From Botryotinia globosa (taxonomy: Eukaryota > Ascomycota > Leotiomycetes > Helotiales > Sclerotiniaceae), in assembly GCA_014898425.1 (NCBI GenBank), contig RCSZ01000008.1:1375501-1439500 (forward strand): a stretch of 64,000 bases of DNA, read 5' to 3'. Every line of letters begins with the position of its first letter. Position 1 is the stretch's first letter. Below are positions 38,067 to 49,389 of this stretch, in pieces. The notes beneath the pieces are model-generated. The model was given only the letters and a program-made list of their open reading frames with translations, did no database searches and was not told the origin of the DNA. The translations under genes and the position numbers were made by a program.

Positions 38067-39336
38067 TAATTACGACTATAAATTTGGTATCGGAATTAGA
38101 GCGATGCTTCGGGTGTACACGGGCGTCGGATGGGTTCATTAGACATCGTTATGGCCGGGAACCTATATGAAATGATATGATGATCAGATCTCGGCCGACT
38201 TCATCATACAGACCTTTGAACTCTCTCGGTGTTAGGTCTCCATGACGCGCAACATGGTATAGTAGACATTCTAGGGCTTTCCCAGGAGCATAAGGCAAAG
38301 AAGCCTCGAGATAGTTGGCGACGTCGCTGTGTAATAGATCAATGAGTAGCGACCTCGTCGCTTCAAAGGAACATTATACCCACGGCTCTTTCTAGCATCG
38401 GAAACACATAAATGCGCACATGTTGAGTATAGGTTTATCATCCGAGCATAATATACATGTTTCAAAACTACCATTTACCGGTTTTTTTTTGCTTTCGCGG
38501 AAAGATTGTTTAATGATGTGTCCGAGAAGTCATTCTTCAAAGTCGTTATCGTCTTCTTCAGTGTTCAGTCTCAGTTTTAGGAATGAGGAGAGCAGGAATA
38601 TTATCATTGTTGTTACTAAATACCAGAGAAAAAGGAAGAAGAAATACAAGGTAAAATGACTTATATCTGCAAAATCGATCACAAGTGAGGGAGGAGAAGT
38701 ATATGGTGTGAAAATACCACGTAGATTACAAGAAGTAGATCTGTCACTACAGCTACTGACTTCGCTTGATTCTATGCAGATGAACACTCACATGATATCA
38801 TCGCCCGCTAATCTTCCCAAGATATCTGCACTGCCTCTATGATATAATCGTACTTATCGACGAACAAAGGTGTTGGAGCGGTTCCTCAAATGGCCGGGTC
38901 TCCCTTCCTACCACGCTCGGGACGTTCGTGGAACGAGGTAGTCGCGCGCCTACAGACCAACTTCATATAACCATGGTCGCTTGTAGCCCTACATATTAGT
39001 ATTCGTGCATGATAAGAGATGGGTTATTGGCGTTGTTGTGGTTGTGGAAAGAAGGCTGTAGGGCTGAAGACCCGGACGAGGGCTTTGCGAAGGAGCATCT
39101 TGATGTGGTTGTGGGTGTTGAGATGGCTGGTGAGGTGTGTGCATGTTGGGGTTTGATAGGGGTACACAGGTTCTGAGAGTGATATATCAAGGATGGGATG
39201 GAGCAGTTGCGCATGCTTGATTTTCTGTATTTTGGTTGATATTTTTGTTTTGTCTGGGGATTTGAATACTATCTAACTGGTTTCTCGAATTTGTTTATCC
39301 GGTTTACAGAGCTGTATTTCATACACTGAAAATACA
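38067..39336. other. Spacer downstream of EMC10
   Basis: No coding exon is supported. A GC-richer patch at about 38870-38960 includes a small hairpin (CGTTCGTGGAACG, near 38929-38941) in otherwise AT-rich sequence. No known RNA family was recognised. Confidence 0.4.
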
Positions 39337-39738
39337 ATGGGCAATTCGTCATCGCACCACTCCGTCTCCTCTCCAACATCCACTTCCACTTCCCCTTCCC
39401 AACCTTCCTCCTCCAGTTCCTCGACTAAATCCCACAAGCACTTTCACATGCATTCCAATCCTTTTTCCCACTTCCATACCCACAATCGACGACCATCTTC
39501 TGTCGAAGAGCACGGTTCGCTTTTGAAAAATGCAGATACGAATATCGAAGAGGATGACGATGGTACATATTTACTCCGCAGAGGGAGCGCTGAGTCCAGA
39601 GAAGAATGGCTAGCACGGAAACAAATCATCGCTTCGAGAATTAAGGGTGGTGGTGTGGGTGATGGGGGGGTTAAGATGAGGAAGGATTGTAATATTGTTG
39701 ATGGAAAGGGACGGCCTGATAGAGGTTTTGGGGGGTGA
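39337..39738 (+). CDS. Small Ser/His-rich protein with N-myristoylation motif, function unknown
   Basis: A single exon encodes 133 residues. It begins MGNSSSHHS, matching the N-myristoyltransferase consensus (Gly2, Ser6). A 30-residue Ser/Thr/Pro tract is followed by a His/Phe-rich part (HKHFHMHSNPFSHFHTHN). Then comes an acidic segment (NIEEDDDGTYLLRRG) and a helix-like EEWLARKQIIASRIKGG, ending in a glycine-rich tail. The second half, from EEDDDGTYLLRRGSAESREEW, looks like conserved protein sequence rather than chance reading. A membrane-associated signalling or metal-binding adaptor is possible; no family is assigned. The antisense frame is less plausible. Confidence 0.6.
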   Translation: MGNSSSHHSVSSPTSTSTSPSQPSSSSSSTKSHKHFHMHSNPFSHFHTHNRRPSSVEEHGSLLKNADTNIEEDDDGTYLLRRGSAESREEWLARKQIIASRIKGGGVGDGGVKMRKDCNIVDGKGRPDRGFGG

Positions 39739-41121
39739 TTATGAGGGTCTTGTGGTGTGATTTTCGTACTTGGAATGGTATGTTCTTAGGGGGGGGTTTC
39801 AATTGAGATGGTTTTCGGTTAGATTTTAGGGGGTTTCTTTCAGGTCGTTTTTGTTGTTTTCCTGGAAAAGTATTGTGTGAAATTTTGTTGGCTTGTACGG
39901 ATTCTTTTGGTAGATTTGAGTTTGAAAATATGGCAGATATTTTGAGGTGCTGGTAACCATATTTGAGCATTTTGGAACTTCACTTGAATCTATGGACTGA
40001 AGCTCTGCAAGGGAGACTTTCCCAAATCATTGAGGCCAACTCATTAGTTCATTGAATTCTTGATAGATGAAGTAAAGCTCTGAGATTTGAGGAAGTATCG
40101 GGGACTGCTCAAGGAAGATGGTGATATTCGTAGGTCGTAGCACTAGCCGCAGCTGCTCCCGATCAGGAAGAACCCTAGACGTATCAGAATTGTAATGTGA
40201 TGTTTGTTAGCTCACTGGGGGCTAACTACCAGGAACAGCTTTATAGATGGAATATTACTCTCCTCAAAGATCCTTTAATCTGTAAGAGGAAGAGAATTGG
40301 CATTTCCGTTTATCCCTAGCATGCAGCTAGATAGGTGTATATACTGCGAATGGACTTCCATCCATTTCCCGCTGCAGCTAGTAAAATGTCAGTTAAATAT
40401 CAGTTGAATGAGGATTTCGAGGGACTTGTAATGAGAATACATTGCAATTATTCTTCAACAGTACTTGATGATAAGCTTCAAGAGCTTTAAATAACCTTAT
40501 TAACTTAAGCTACTACCGGGGTTATTCGGCAATCGCTGAAAAGTAGACGCCAATTCCAGGGGACTTACAGGAACCATGATACTATTTATGCGGGATATAC
40601 GGAGTATTGGCTCTAGATTCCAAAACAACCATGCTAAACAGCTACTACCTCAGCTAAAAGTACTCAGGGTAGCTACTTCAAGTTCCACGTTGTCCTTTAC
40701 TACTTCCTTCAGCTATACCTGTCAAGACCTGTCAAGGGACTATAATAGAGATTATAATGTTGTTTACTGAGAGAGAAATCTACGCAGTACCGTACCTACC
40801 TAGGTACTTATTATCCTTGCAGAGCGCACCTGCAATTGGGGGATTATCAAAAGCAAATAAAAATCCAGTAGTGTGCCTCCCTCTATTCTACGTGTCAGAT
40901 TTCAACATCATCTTAAAATTGTTTTCTTCTTTTTGATACCACCTGCAACTGCAATTGTTGCTGAGCCACTATCCAATTTTGTATCATATCCCATCGTACC
41001 GCTTTCAGTCACATCGGTAGCCAAAATTCTGGAACATCACATTCAAAAATCCTCCATTCTTAGATTCCAACACGGAAACGCCTCCCCCTGATCGCATTCA
41101 GTTAGTCAGAAAGGCGTATTT
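39739..41121. other. Spacer upstream of the nucleotide-sugar transporter
   Basis: No gene seen. TACCTAGGTA lies at 40797-40806, ~320 bp before the next start codon. Confidence 0.45.
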
Positions 41122-41148
41122 ATGAATGGCTCGAAGACGCAGAGCTGA
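41122..41148 (+). promoter_or_regulatory. Upstream ORF overlapping the transporter start codon
   Basis: The leader reads ATGAATGGC: an ATG at 41122 starts an 8-codon frame ending TGA at 41146-41148, and the main ATG lies only 4 nt downstream, inside it and out of frame. Ribosomes using the first ATG would miss the main one. Both have a T at -3, a weak context, so leaky scanning or initiation control is plausible. Confidence 0.6.
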
Positions 41149-42640
41149 TTCTGCTAGCAGCCAGCAGCAAGCATCTATGCCGGCCCAACGGCGTCGTTCC
41201 ACCCTTCGAGATTTACAAGCTTCGAATGCCGATGGAGATGTCGTAGCCCCAAAGGTTATTAATGCTGCACCATCATTGGAAAAGGCCGAAATGTATGGAA
41301 TCAATGATAGAAGATCTACGTCCTCAAAATTGCTTGCGATGGCGGGGCGCATGTTTATTGAAACAATTCCGCAATGGTTGGCAGTGGGTGCGATGCTTGG
41401 GTTGATTTTCGGAGGTTGTTGCTCAAATGTGAGTGCTCCTACACGTTGAGAAAATTGGAACGGATGAGGAGCTCATTGTATACTTAGGTTTTCGCTCTGG
41501 AAGCCATTGTCAAGTAAGTTTTGATTCTCTTGCTTTTGACGTTATATTGTTTCGAGTACCCCGCTGACATTGATTAAAACAGAGTCGAGAAAGATAGCGG
41601 TACATTCCCTCCATGCACCACCTCATCGAATGCCATTCTAATTTTCTGAAGGAACTCTCATGACATTCGTTCAATTCATCTTTGTAGCTGTGACCAGCTA
41701 CATCTCCCAATTCGATCGAAGTCGACCCCCGCTCTTCCTCACACCAAATCGTGTCCCTATACGTCGATGGATTATAAATATTGTTTTATTCTTTACAATC
41801 AATGTCATGAACAATCATGCATTCGGCTATAATATATCAGTGCCTATGCACATCATCTTACGATCTGGAGGTAGTATCACAACCTTGGCTGCGGGATACA
41901 TATGGGGGAAGCGATTCTCTAGGATACAAATTATAGCTGTCATTCTTTTGACAATTGGAGTAGTTACAGCAGCTATGTTCGATGCGCAGTCTAAGGTATT
42001 ATCACGCTTCGTATACCTTCGAATATCACTAATCCCCTCGCAGGACGGAAAACTAGACGCAGACACACCCTCTTTCAACACGGGACTTGTCATCCTCTTT
42101 ATTGCCCAAGTGCTCTCCGCAATAATGGGTCTTTACACGGAAGAAACCTACAAAGAATACGGACCCCATTGGAAAGAAAACCTCTTCTACTCACATATTC
42201 TCGCACTGCCTCTGTTCGCTCCTTTCTTCCCCTCCATGTATCGCCAATTCCTCAGGCTTGCCTCCTCCGCGCCGCTCAGCCTTCCCTTCCTCGATGTCCA
42301 AACGCTCCCTTCCGACCTCGTCTCCAAGGTCTCACAAATCTATCTACCAAGCCAACTCGTCTTTCTTGCTATGAATGTGCTCACTCAATATGCATGTATA
42401 CGCGGCGTTAACTTACTTGCCGCTGCATCTTCTGCACTCACGGTAACGATTGTACTGAATGTGAGAAAATTGGCTAGTTTATTATTGAGTATTTGGTTGT
42501 TTGGAAATAGACTTAGTCCTGGGACCTTGGTGGGTGCGTTTTTGGTATTTTTTGCAGGCGGATTGTATGGTTTAGATGGAGGAAGAAAAAAGGGTTCGGG
42601 TAGACTTAGAAGTAGTACTAGTAACGGAAAGGTGGGCTAG
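41126..42640 (+). CDS. YEA4: UDP-N-acetylglucosamine/nucleotide-sugar transporter (YEA4, SLC35B4-like)
   Basis: Five exons: 41126-41428, 41488-41513 (26 nt), 41583-41599 (17 nt), 41652-41995 and 42044-42640; 428 residues. The two micro-exons rebuild CCSNVFALEAIVKVEKDSGTLMTF, the conserved TM1 region of the family. About 75 polar N-terminal residues precede ten predicted membrane segments. Family marks are NNHAFGYNISVPMHIILRSGGS, YIWGKRFSRIQIIAV, GLYTEETYKEYG and the TM9-10 block SSALTVTIVLNVRKLASLLLSIWLFGN. It ends in a basic tail. Members exchange UDP-GlcNAc for UMP across ER or Golgi membranes, feeding chitin and glycan synthesis. The fourth intron is 48 nt and stop-free. Confidence 0.9.
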
Positions 42641-42925
42641 TCAAAAAATTATATATTATATAAAACGCTATTGTTCAAGGATTCAGTTTAAATAAGTTGT
42701 GAGATTTCATGTTTCTCTTAAATCCCTACTTTTCAGCGATTATCTTTAAAGTTGAAGAAAGTTTCATCAACTTTTAGAATCTTGTAAACTTCCGTCCCAA
42801 ATTTTCAAAGGCTGATCCGAGGACTTCAGTGTAATCACATCGTAAGGAAAACAAACTCACGAGGTTGATTTAAGGAGAAAATATTGATTAAAATATTCTT
42901 TTTCTCATAACTTTCCTGCATCATA

Positions 42926-43264
42926 TTACCTATCTTCTAACCAGTGCTTCAAACCTCCCAACCCTGCATGCCAGACTCCCATAAAACCAAATTGCAAGAA
43001 GCGGAATTGATATACCAGTTCTCCTAGTGATCTTTGATGCGGATATCGCTCAAACCGAGTTTCCCTCTCTAGTCCTTGATATCTTTGTGGGGTTTTAGCT
43101 CGTGGGTGATGGTGTTGCAGATCTGTCCAAAGTATAGAGTTAAGTGGTGGGTGGTGGGTGGTGGGTGGTGGGTGGTGTGGTGACTTGTGCCTGAGAGAAT
43201 CTCGAACATATGGATGGAAGTATCGTAGATAGATGTCCTGCATCGCATCTTCTTCTCCGAACAT
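42926..43264 (-). CDS. Unresolved coding block, possible 3' exon of the neighbouring small gene
   Basis: An open frame runs from 43315 down to a stop at 42926; its first ATG is at about 43264 (MFGEEDAMQDIYLRYFHPYV). It lies in the same frame as the cysteine-headed protein just upstream, from which it is separated by one TGA at 43316-43318. The final part (SLGELVYQFRFLQFGFMGVWHAGLGG) reads like genuine protein sequence. A His/Pro stretch in the middle is encoded by a CCCACCA tandem repeat. It may be a separate small gene, or exon 2 of 43316-43708 joined by an intron that removes the TGA. Function unknown. Confidence 0.4.
   Translation of the reverse strand: MFGEEDAMQDIYLRYFHPYVRDSLRHKSPHHPPPTTHHPPLNSILWTDLQHHHPRAKTPQRYQGLERETRFERYPHQRSLGELVYQFRFLQFGFMGVWHAGLGGLKHWLEDR
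43140..43182 (+). repeat. GGGTGGT tandem repeat, potential G-quadruplex
   Basis: Five or so units of GGTGGGT follow one another, providing four G3 runs separated by short loops on the + strand. This meets the usual sequence pattern for an intramolecular quadruplex. It lies within the minus-strand coding block at 42926-43264. Confidence 0.75.
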
Positions 43265-43315
43265 GCCATTTTGGCCTTCTCTCGCCTCTCGAAAAGACAA
43301 TGGAGAATATGCTAT

Positions 43316-43708
43316 TCATCTCCGGTATTCAGTGTCATACCGCGATGTAGATCCCAATCCACTCCCCAGCGCTCTAGTCCCCAATGATGGTTGCGAGTGT
43401 CCTCCCTGACTATGTCCTCCCTGACTATATCCTTCCTGGCCATACCCGCCATTACTATATCTATGCGAGTCCCCATTACTGCTATAACCTCTCGAATCTC
43501 TAATACCACCAGATCCACTCTGCGATCCTCGATTCCCGTTTCGAGAAATGTCGCTGCCTCTCGAAGGGTCCCTCCTATGCAGTTCAGAAGGAACGAATGA
43601 TCGAGGACCGTTAGATCCGTACAATTTTTTCTTCTCATCGAATTCTTGCTGTGAGATTTTCTTGACGGGCTCGACGTGTTCCCCGCGGGATCCGAAACAG
43701 CAGCACAT
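43316..43708 (-). CDS. Small cysteine-headed, Gly/Ser-rich protein of unknown function
   Basis: The frame encodes 130 residues. It begins MCCCFGSRGEHVEP: three consecutive cysteines at the N-terminus are a typical S-acylation (palmitoylation) anchor. A short conserved-looking helix follows (SQQEFDEKKKLYG), then a disordered Arg/Gly/Ser-rich region with tandem GGHSQGGHSQ and YSNGGYGQEGYSQ motifs. It ends RYDTEYRR before a TGA. It resembles small fungal peripheral membrane proteins, but no family is assigned. The downstream same-frame block suggests the true C-terminus may differ. Confidence 0.55.
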   Translation of the reverse strand: MCCCFGSRGEHVEPVKKISQQEFDEKKKLYGSNGPRSFVPSELHRRDPSRGSDISRNGNRGSQSGSGGIRDSRGYSSNGDSHRYSNGGYGQEGYSQGGHSQGGHSQPSLGTRALGSGLGSTSRYDTEYRR

Positions 43709-45599
43709 TTTGTTAGTCTTTTGAGGAAAATGAAAAGGAAGGGAGCGTTTGGGAGACTGAGATATATAATAAAAAAAGAAGACTAATTTGCAGATTCAAA
43801 AAGAGTGACTAGATAGTTAAAGAGTGAACAGACGTCTATTTTTCAAGAAGAAGAAAAAAATGAATGCAGAAGAATCAAGAAGTACTCCTCATCTATATAC
43901 AGCAGCCAATATTCAAAGGATCACGAACAAGTTAGTCGACCAAACACGATACCACCACCCGTCTTACAGCATCCTTAGTGTCCAGTTTCCAAACCCAATC
44001 CCTTCTCATCGCCGCTAACAAACTTCTTGACCAACTTCTCCTAGTGTCTTTAACCAATCCTAGGGGTATGTATCCGAAACCCAAGAACCCCATACCCGGC
44101 TATTTGTTAGCGCCCCAGGCAGGCGGAGCGGTCGAGGTCGATGGACGTTTGTTTTTTTCAGAAGATAAAAACGTGTTGAGGTCATAGGATAAGCGAGGTC
44201 GCGAGACATCGGCCGCTGTCGGCAAGGTAGTCAAGGTAGTGGTGTTAAAAGATGAGACTCGGAATTTTGAAGTACTCTAAATCGGAGAGATAGAATTGAG
44301 TTCTAACTTTCCAAATGCGAATAGATACATGTGATACCCAAGTAGAAATAAGATGGTATGAAACGAATCCATAAGATTGCATATGCAAAGGTGTGGAGAT
44401 ATAGAGTTGGTAGCCGCCGACCCAGCAATATGGTTACCAATCCATCGGGTCAGATCCTATGAAAATCCTCCAGGAAGCGGAAATCTTGGGGTATTTCATC
44501 ATTGCCGGATGAGAATCTAGATTGTTGTATGATCATTGATTAAGGCATTGGGATTTCAAGTCCCGGGTGGGTGTTCAAAATGCTGAGAGAATGATATCAT
44601 ATATTATTCTGGGAGAGGAATTCAATAGGATGATCAGGTAAGTTAAAAATGACGAAACAACCCCATGCTGTATCCCAAGATTTACAGGAACAGCTCGCCT
44701 CAAGACCCATGCCCCCAATCAGAGAATGCTAACCTTCTGATGGATAATATCCAGCTTAGTGGTAGCGCATAAAGTTTTCACATCCTCTCATCCAGAACTG
44801 CAGCTCTACATCTGAAGACTCTGATAATTGAAAATTCAGTCTTCTGGTTTGTATATCTTGATCGATATACATTAGATTTATCTGGAAGGAGAGGTTTCCT
44901 TTCAAGATCTTAATTTTTTCTAGCGAGCCTGATTCGTAGTCATGAGTAGGAGATGTGAGACTGGAAGAAGAGGACTTCACTTAGGTTCGTGATTATTGCC
45001 CGGGTATAAATACTTACTCCTCAAGTAGCCTTAGTATGAGCTTTGTTTGAATGGCTGCTGGAATGAATAGGAAGATGGATAAGAAACTGCAGAATCACCC
45101 ATACTACTCTTTGGATTGGATGCTTGATACTAGTGCTATCCAGTCTGCTCTATGATTGTCCATCCAAGATGCGATCTGCAATGTAAGATATTCAATGAGA
45201 ATTATTTATCCAGAATTCACTAGATACTGTATTGATAAAAGAATAGATCTACTAAAGAGAGCCGCTTGGCATCATAAATCAGCACTTGCAAACATGTTTC
45301 TGCGCCAAAGCATTATGGAATCTCAAGTGATGGGTCAATTTCTCGCTTCTGGTAGCTTCTCAAAGCATGAATCTGCAATTGATATAGATGTCCCTATACC
45401 GCGAGGAATTTAAGCTCAAATAACGACGGTATAAAAAACCCCCATTTTAAAGTTGTCATGACAGATCTATCTTTTCTGTATCTACTCTTCGCATCGGCTT
45501 GACCCATGGTTCCCGGGTATTATCATAATCCAATAAATCGATCATCTCTCATCAATCAGCTAGAGTATCAACAAAACTCCACGGATGCAGACACCATTC
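43709..45599. other. Spacer between the cysteine-headed protein gene and EMC7
   Basis: No coding exon with family signatures was found on either strand. AT-rich and mostly unique sequence. Confidence 0.4.
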
Positions 45600-46419
45600 T
45601 CATCTGATAATCTCTCTTCCACCACTTGCAGCACCTCCCTCCTTCTTTCCACCAGACCCAGCCAACCAAGCTGCCGCATCGAAATTTTGCAATGGATTGG
45701 CGCCATTGGCACCGCCTGTAATTCCACCACCACTCTTCTGGCGCTCCTCAAATTCAGCCTTGAGTTCAGGATCCACTGTAAAAGATGTACTGTTAGCATA
45801 GAAAAGAAAGAATATATACATGGCATGATTGTGAAGCCTCAAGTGGGACTCCCAGAAATTCAATAAGAATATACGTACTATTATCCATAAGATAAGGCAT
45901 TCCAAACACAATAAGCATACTGAATCCGGCAATCAAGATCATAGGATTTTTCAATAAACTCAATGGCGAGAATCCCGCTCGCTCAAGATAATAGTTTTTC
46001 TCGACAAGTGGCTTAACTTCCGCTGTATATTTATCATCTCCGAGTTTAGAAACCGGGATGATTTCTCCCTTGTTGCTCCATTCGTTGGCGCGGAAAGTGG
46101 TAAATGCTTCGATGGGAATGAGATTTGACTCGGAGGATGCAGGGTGGATATCGACGCGGAGAGGAATGAAAGCGTGGGCTGGAGAGGAAACGGTGAGGAG
46201 GTAGGAGCCGCTGGTAAGGTTGCGGAAAGAGAAGGAATTGGATGGTGTGAGAGGCGCGGTGTGCGTATGAGAAAGGGTACTGAGGATCGCGTGGGTGGAG
46301 GGGGGGAGAGTCGATGGGTTTAGTTGGAGAGTCGTTGGGATTGTGAAGATGAGTTGAGTTGCGAGCGTGGAGGGGAGAAGGGACAGCAGCGAAAAGACGC
46401 CGGTGGCGGAGAGAAGCAT
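45600..46419 (-). CDS. EMC7: ER membrane protein complex subunit 7 (EMC7/SOP4)
   Basis: Exon 1 (46419-45879) joins exon 2 (45775-45600) over a 103-nt intron, giving 238 residues. A signal peptide covers about residues 1-20 (FSLLSLLPSTLAT). The lumenal beta-sandwich domain contains FSFRNLTSGSYLLTV and FIPLRVDI, typical of the carboxypeptidase-regulatory-like domain of EMC7. One membrane segment follows (NPMILIAGFSMLIVFGMPYL). The splice then rebuilds the family signature MPYLMDNMDPELKAEFEERQK. The cytosolic tail is Gly/Ala-rich (GGGITGGANGANPLQNFD), as in fungal homologues. It acts in the EMC insertase in the ER. Confidence 0.92.
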
Positions 46420-49389
46420 TTTCTAGGTGTTTTGGGGAGTGTCTGTTTGGAGTTGGGAGCTACTTGAGGGTCTGGTCGGTGATGTAAGGTTAAAGGTATC
46501 TTGAGCCGGAAAAATGAATGATCCGAGCTTAGGTAACGTTAACCTTGGGATTATACGTTTATTACATTACATCTAGGTCACTTGCAACACAAACGTTCAC
46601 TATTTATTAGGCACTGAAAATATAACATAACTGGTATGTATATATCAGAATATATTGGGTTATATCAAAGTACAAGTTACCACGATCTTAGAGATATGTC
46701 ATGTAGGCATCTTGCAGTATCTCTCAACCCAAGTACAGCCAGCTCCTACTTAGCAAGCGCAAAGCGAGGACGGCGATGAAAAATATCATGTCTAAGCAAT
46801 CTACAACACATTAGCACTTACTTCCAAGAATTACTTGTTTGTAGGGCTCCTACCATTCGAAGCATTTTGCACAGGGATGAAGGATATCATGAAAAGATAT
46901 AGAAGTTGGTCTATGACCTTTTTTATCACATCACTTCTCTTGCGAGTGCAATGTTCAACCAACAATGTCATATCTGTAAAATATATTTCTCTTTGATGAT
47001 TGAGTATTGACCTGTACTGTTTGTTAAGAACTATCAGTTCATTCACAGTAGAAGTTATTTTTCTATCAAAATAGAGAAGACAAATCTCAACTTTATAAAT
47101 TCAATCTCATGTTTCTAGGATCAAATATCTCAAGCGAGTTTAGTATTTCGGCATGTAGGTGATTAGAAAGTATGCTACCCTATATACACTTCGTTACGAC
47201 AAGATTTACACAGGCATTAGAGGGAAAAGAAAGACCCATGAAAACTACATCGACGGCATGGAAAGCTTCTTTCCGTCAATCAACATGTTGTCAATCAATT
47301 TTCACCTTGCGGAACAAGTAGCTATAGTCAGGGACGTATGAGGCATCGAATAAGTCCACGACACCAGGTTCTGGCAGATGATTGCTTCGAGAAACACTAG
47401 AACATACTATTGTGATGATTAGAAACCAAGCATGATGCCGACGTGTTGTTTATAAATGATGGTTTCTTTATCCAACATAGCACCATAATGTATTCGTCTT
47501 TAAGATTTCACAATCCAATCTTTACACCTACTGATTTTTATCAACATATACGATATTATGTTCATACCTCTACCGACTTGAACTTTTCACACTACACACG
47601 TACAGGTTCGGCATCAAATTGCAAAGTTGTAATTCAACGACGATTCTAAACAACCGTGAATTAATATACTCGTCAATCATCGGGCTTTTAAACTGCCACC
47701 AGAGTCGTTGTTTACAATGACAATGTAAGAACAAGTCGATATTCAAACGAGGGACCAACCATAACAAACTATGAATCTGGAGCATTAGCTATATAGAATA
47801 GAACCCTAAGAAAATTTATGCCTCATGGCTTCCCCTGTAAATAAATATCAAGAACTAAATCAGCATACCTCACCTTACCTCACCTCCACCACCAAACACA
47901 TCTTAATCCAACCAACCCATACACAAATATAAATCATACCTTCCAATATATCAATCAAACTAAACAGCAAACTTCTACAAAAAGCAAAGTATCTCCATAC
48001 ATACATACATAACCTTCCCAACTTCCCAACTCCCAACCAACTAATCAAATAGCCGACCCAAGCATAAAAGCACACATAATAAATCCTAGCAAACCCCTCA
48101 TCTCCACCACAAAACGCACCACAAAACGACATAAATCATGATGTTAACAATTTCAGCAGGTAGGTATGTAGTCAGCAATCCCCAAGATATCCACCTTGAC
48201 TGACTTATCCCCACGCATCAGAAATCAATCTACTACTCAATTGACATTCTCTACAAGACCCAGATCCAGACCCTCCTTACGTTAAATCTCAATCTCAGTC
48301 TTCATCTCGAAACGCCCAAATATAAAAATGTAGACACTCGTTCGTATGTCTAAATATCTATCCATATTTGCATGTCCGCAACCTGATATATCATTTCCTC
48401 TTCTCCTTTCCCCGTTCCTTTTCACCCAGTCCCAAGTCAGCCCAAGATGAACCCCCCCCTACCCCTCTCCCTCCTCTCCCTCCTCTCCTAGAAATATTCT
48501 TGCGTCGAGAATAACAAACAATTTGACAAACAACACAACCTAGTCAAAGTCACCCACAAAAAGCAGTCTCCCTTAGTACGAGCACTTATGAATTACCATA
48601 GAAAACCCCACCTCCTCTCGACCCTCCTCTCCACTGCACGCTAATAAGCCATCTCCCTGCCGCCCCCCTAATCCAAATGTCCAAAAAATCACCCATATAC
48701 CTACTACCTACATTAATACGCTCACCAACCGAAATACCCTAACGACGTGAAAACCCAGAGCAAGAGGCAAAAACAAGACAACAAAAAACATACAACAGTG
48801 GGGATTCGCTGGTGGTCACCCACCCAACTACTAATCCACCGATCTGAAGCTTGTGTATGGCAGAGCGGACGGGATGCCCAATTCTCTTCAGTCTATGGTC
48901 GTATGTGGCAGGATGTTGGAATTATAAGATTATATTTGAGAAAGTCTGAAGGTGATGAACTCATGAGCGAGCTGAGTGGTGACAGTGGAGAGGTTGTGGC
49001 AAGGCTCATCACTTGGATGACTTGTTGATGTTTTCTAACTTGAGATCTACTAGTATTGAACCCTATGTACTGAGTTGAAGATTCAGAGCCTGAAAATGAA
49101 ATGCAAAAAAAACTTCATATGTCAAAAAGAAAAGATCACAGATGGAAAGACCACATACAATTCACCCAAGAAAAAAATCCTTGTTTGAAAGAATTTCATA
49201 TTCTGCCTAATAAAGCTGTGCAATTAATGACGATTAAATCATAAAGTCATAAAAGTGAATTGATTCGAGTCGAGATAATACACAGACGAAACGGAATACT
49301 CCAGTCCGAACGTCATTTCCTTCCCATTCCATAACCCCATTCCGTTAATCCTTCCCAACGATCATACCCAATATTAAAGCGTAATACAT
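46420..49389. other. Long gene-free region with a C/A-rich block
   Basis: 3 kb lie between EMC7 and the DUF1761-like gene. No supported exon was found. From about 47870 to 48760 the + strand is strongly C/A-rich and G-poor, including a C8 run near 48450 and CTCCCTCCT repeats. This may be the 3' UTR of the gene on the minus strand or a non-coding transcript. Confidence 0.45.

Noticed and set aside
45156..45413. 85-codon plus-strand frame
   Set aside because: Non-ATG-like context, no motif, no neighbouring exons; probably chance.
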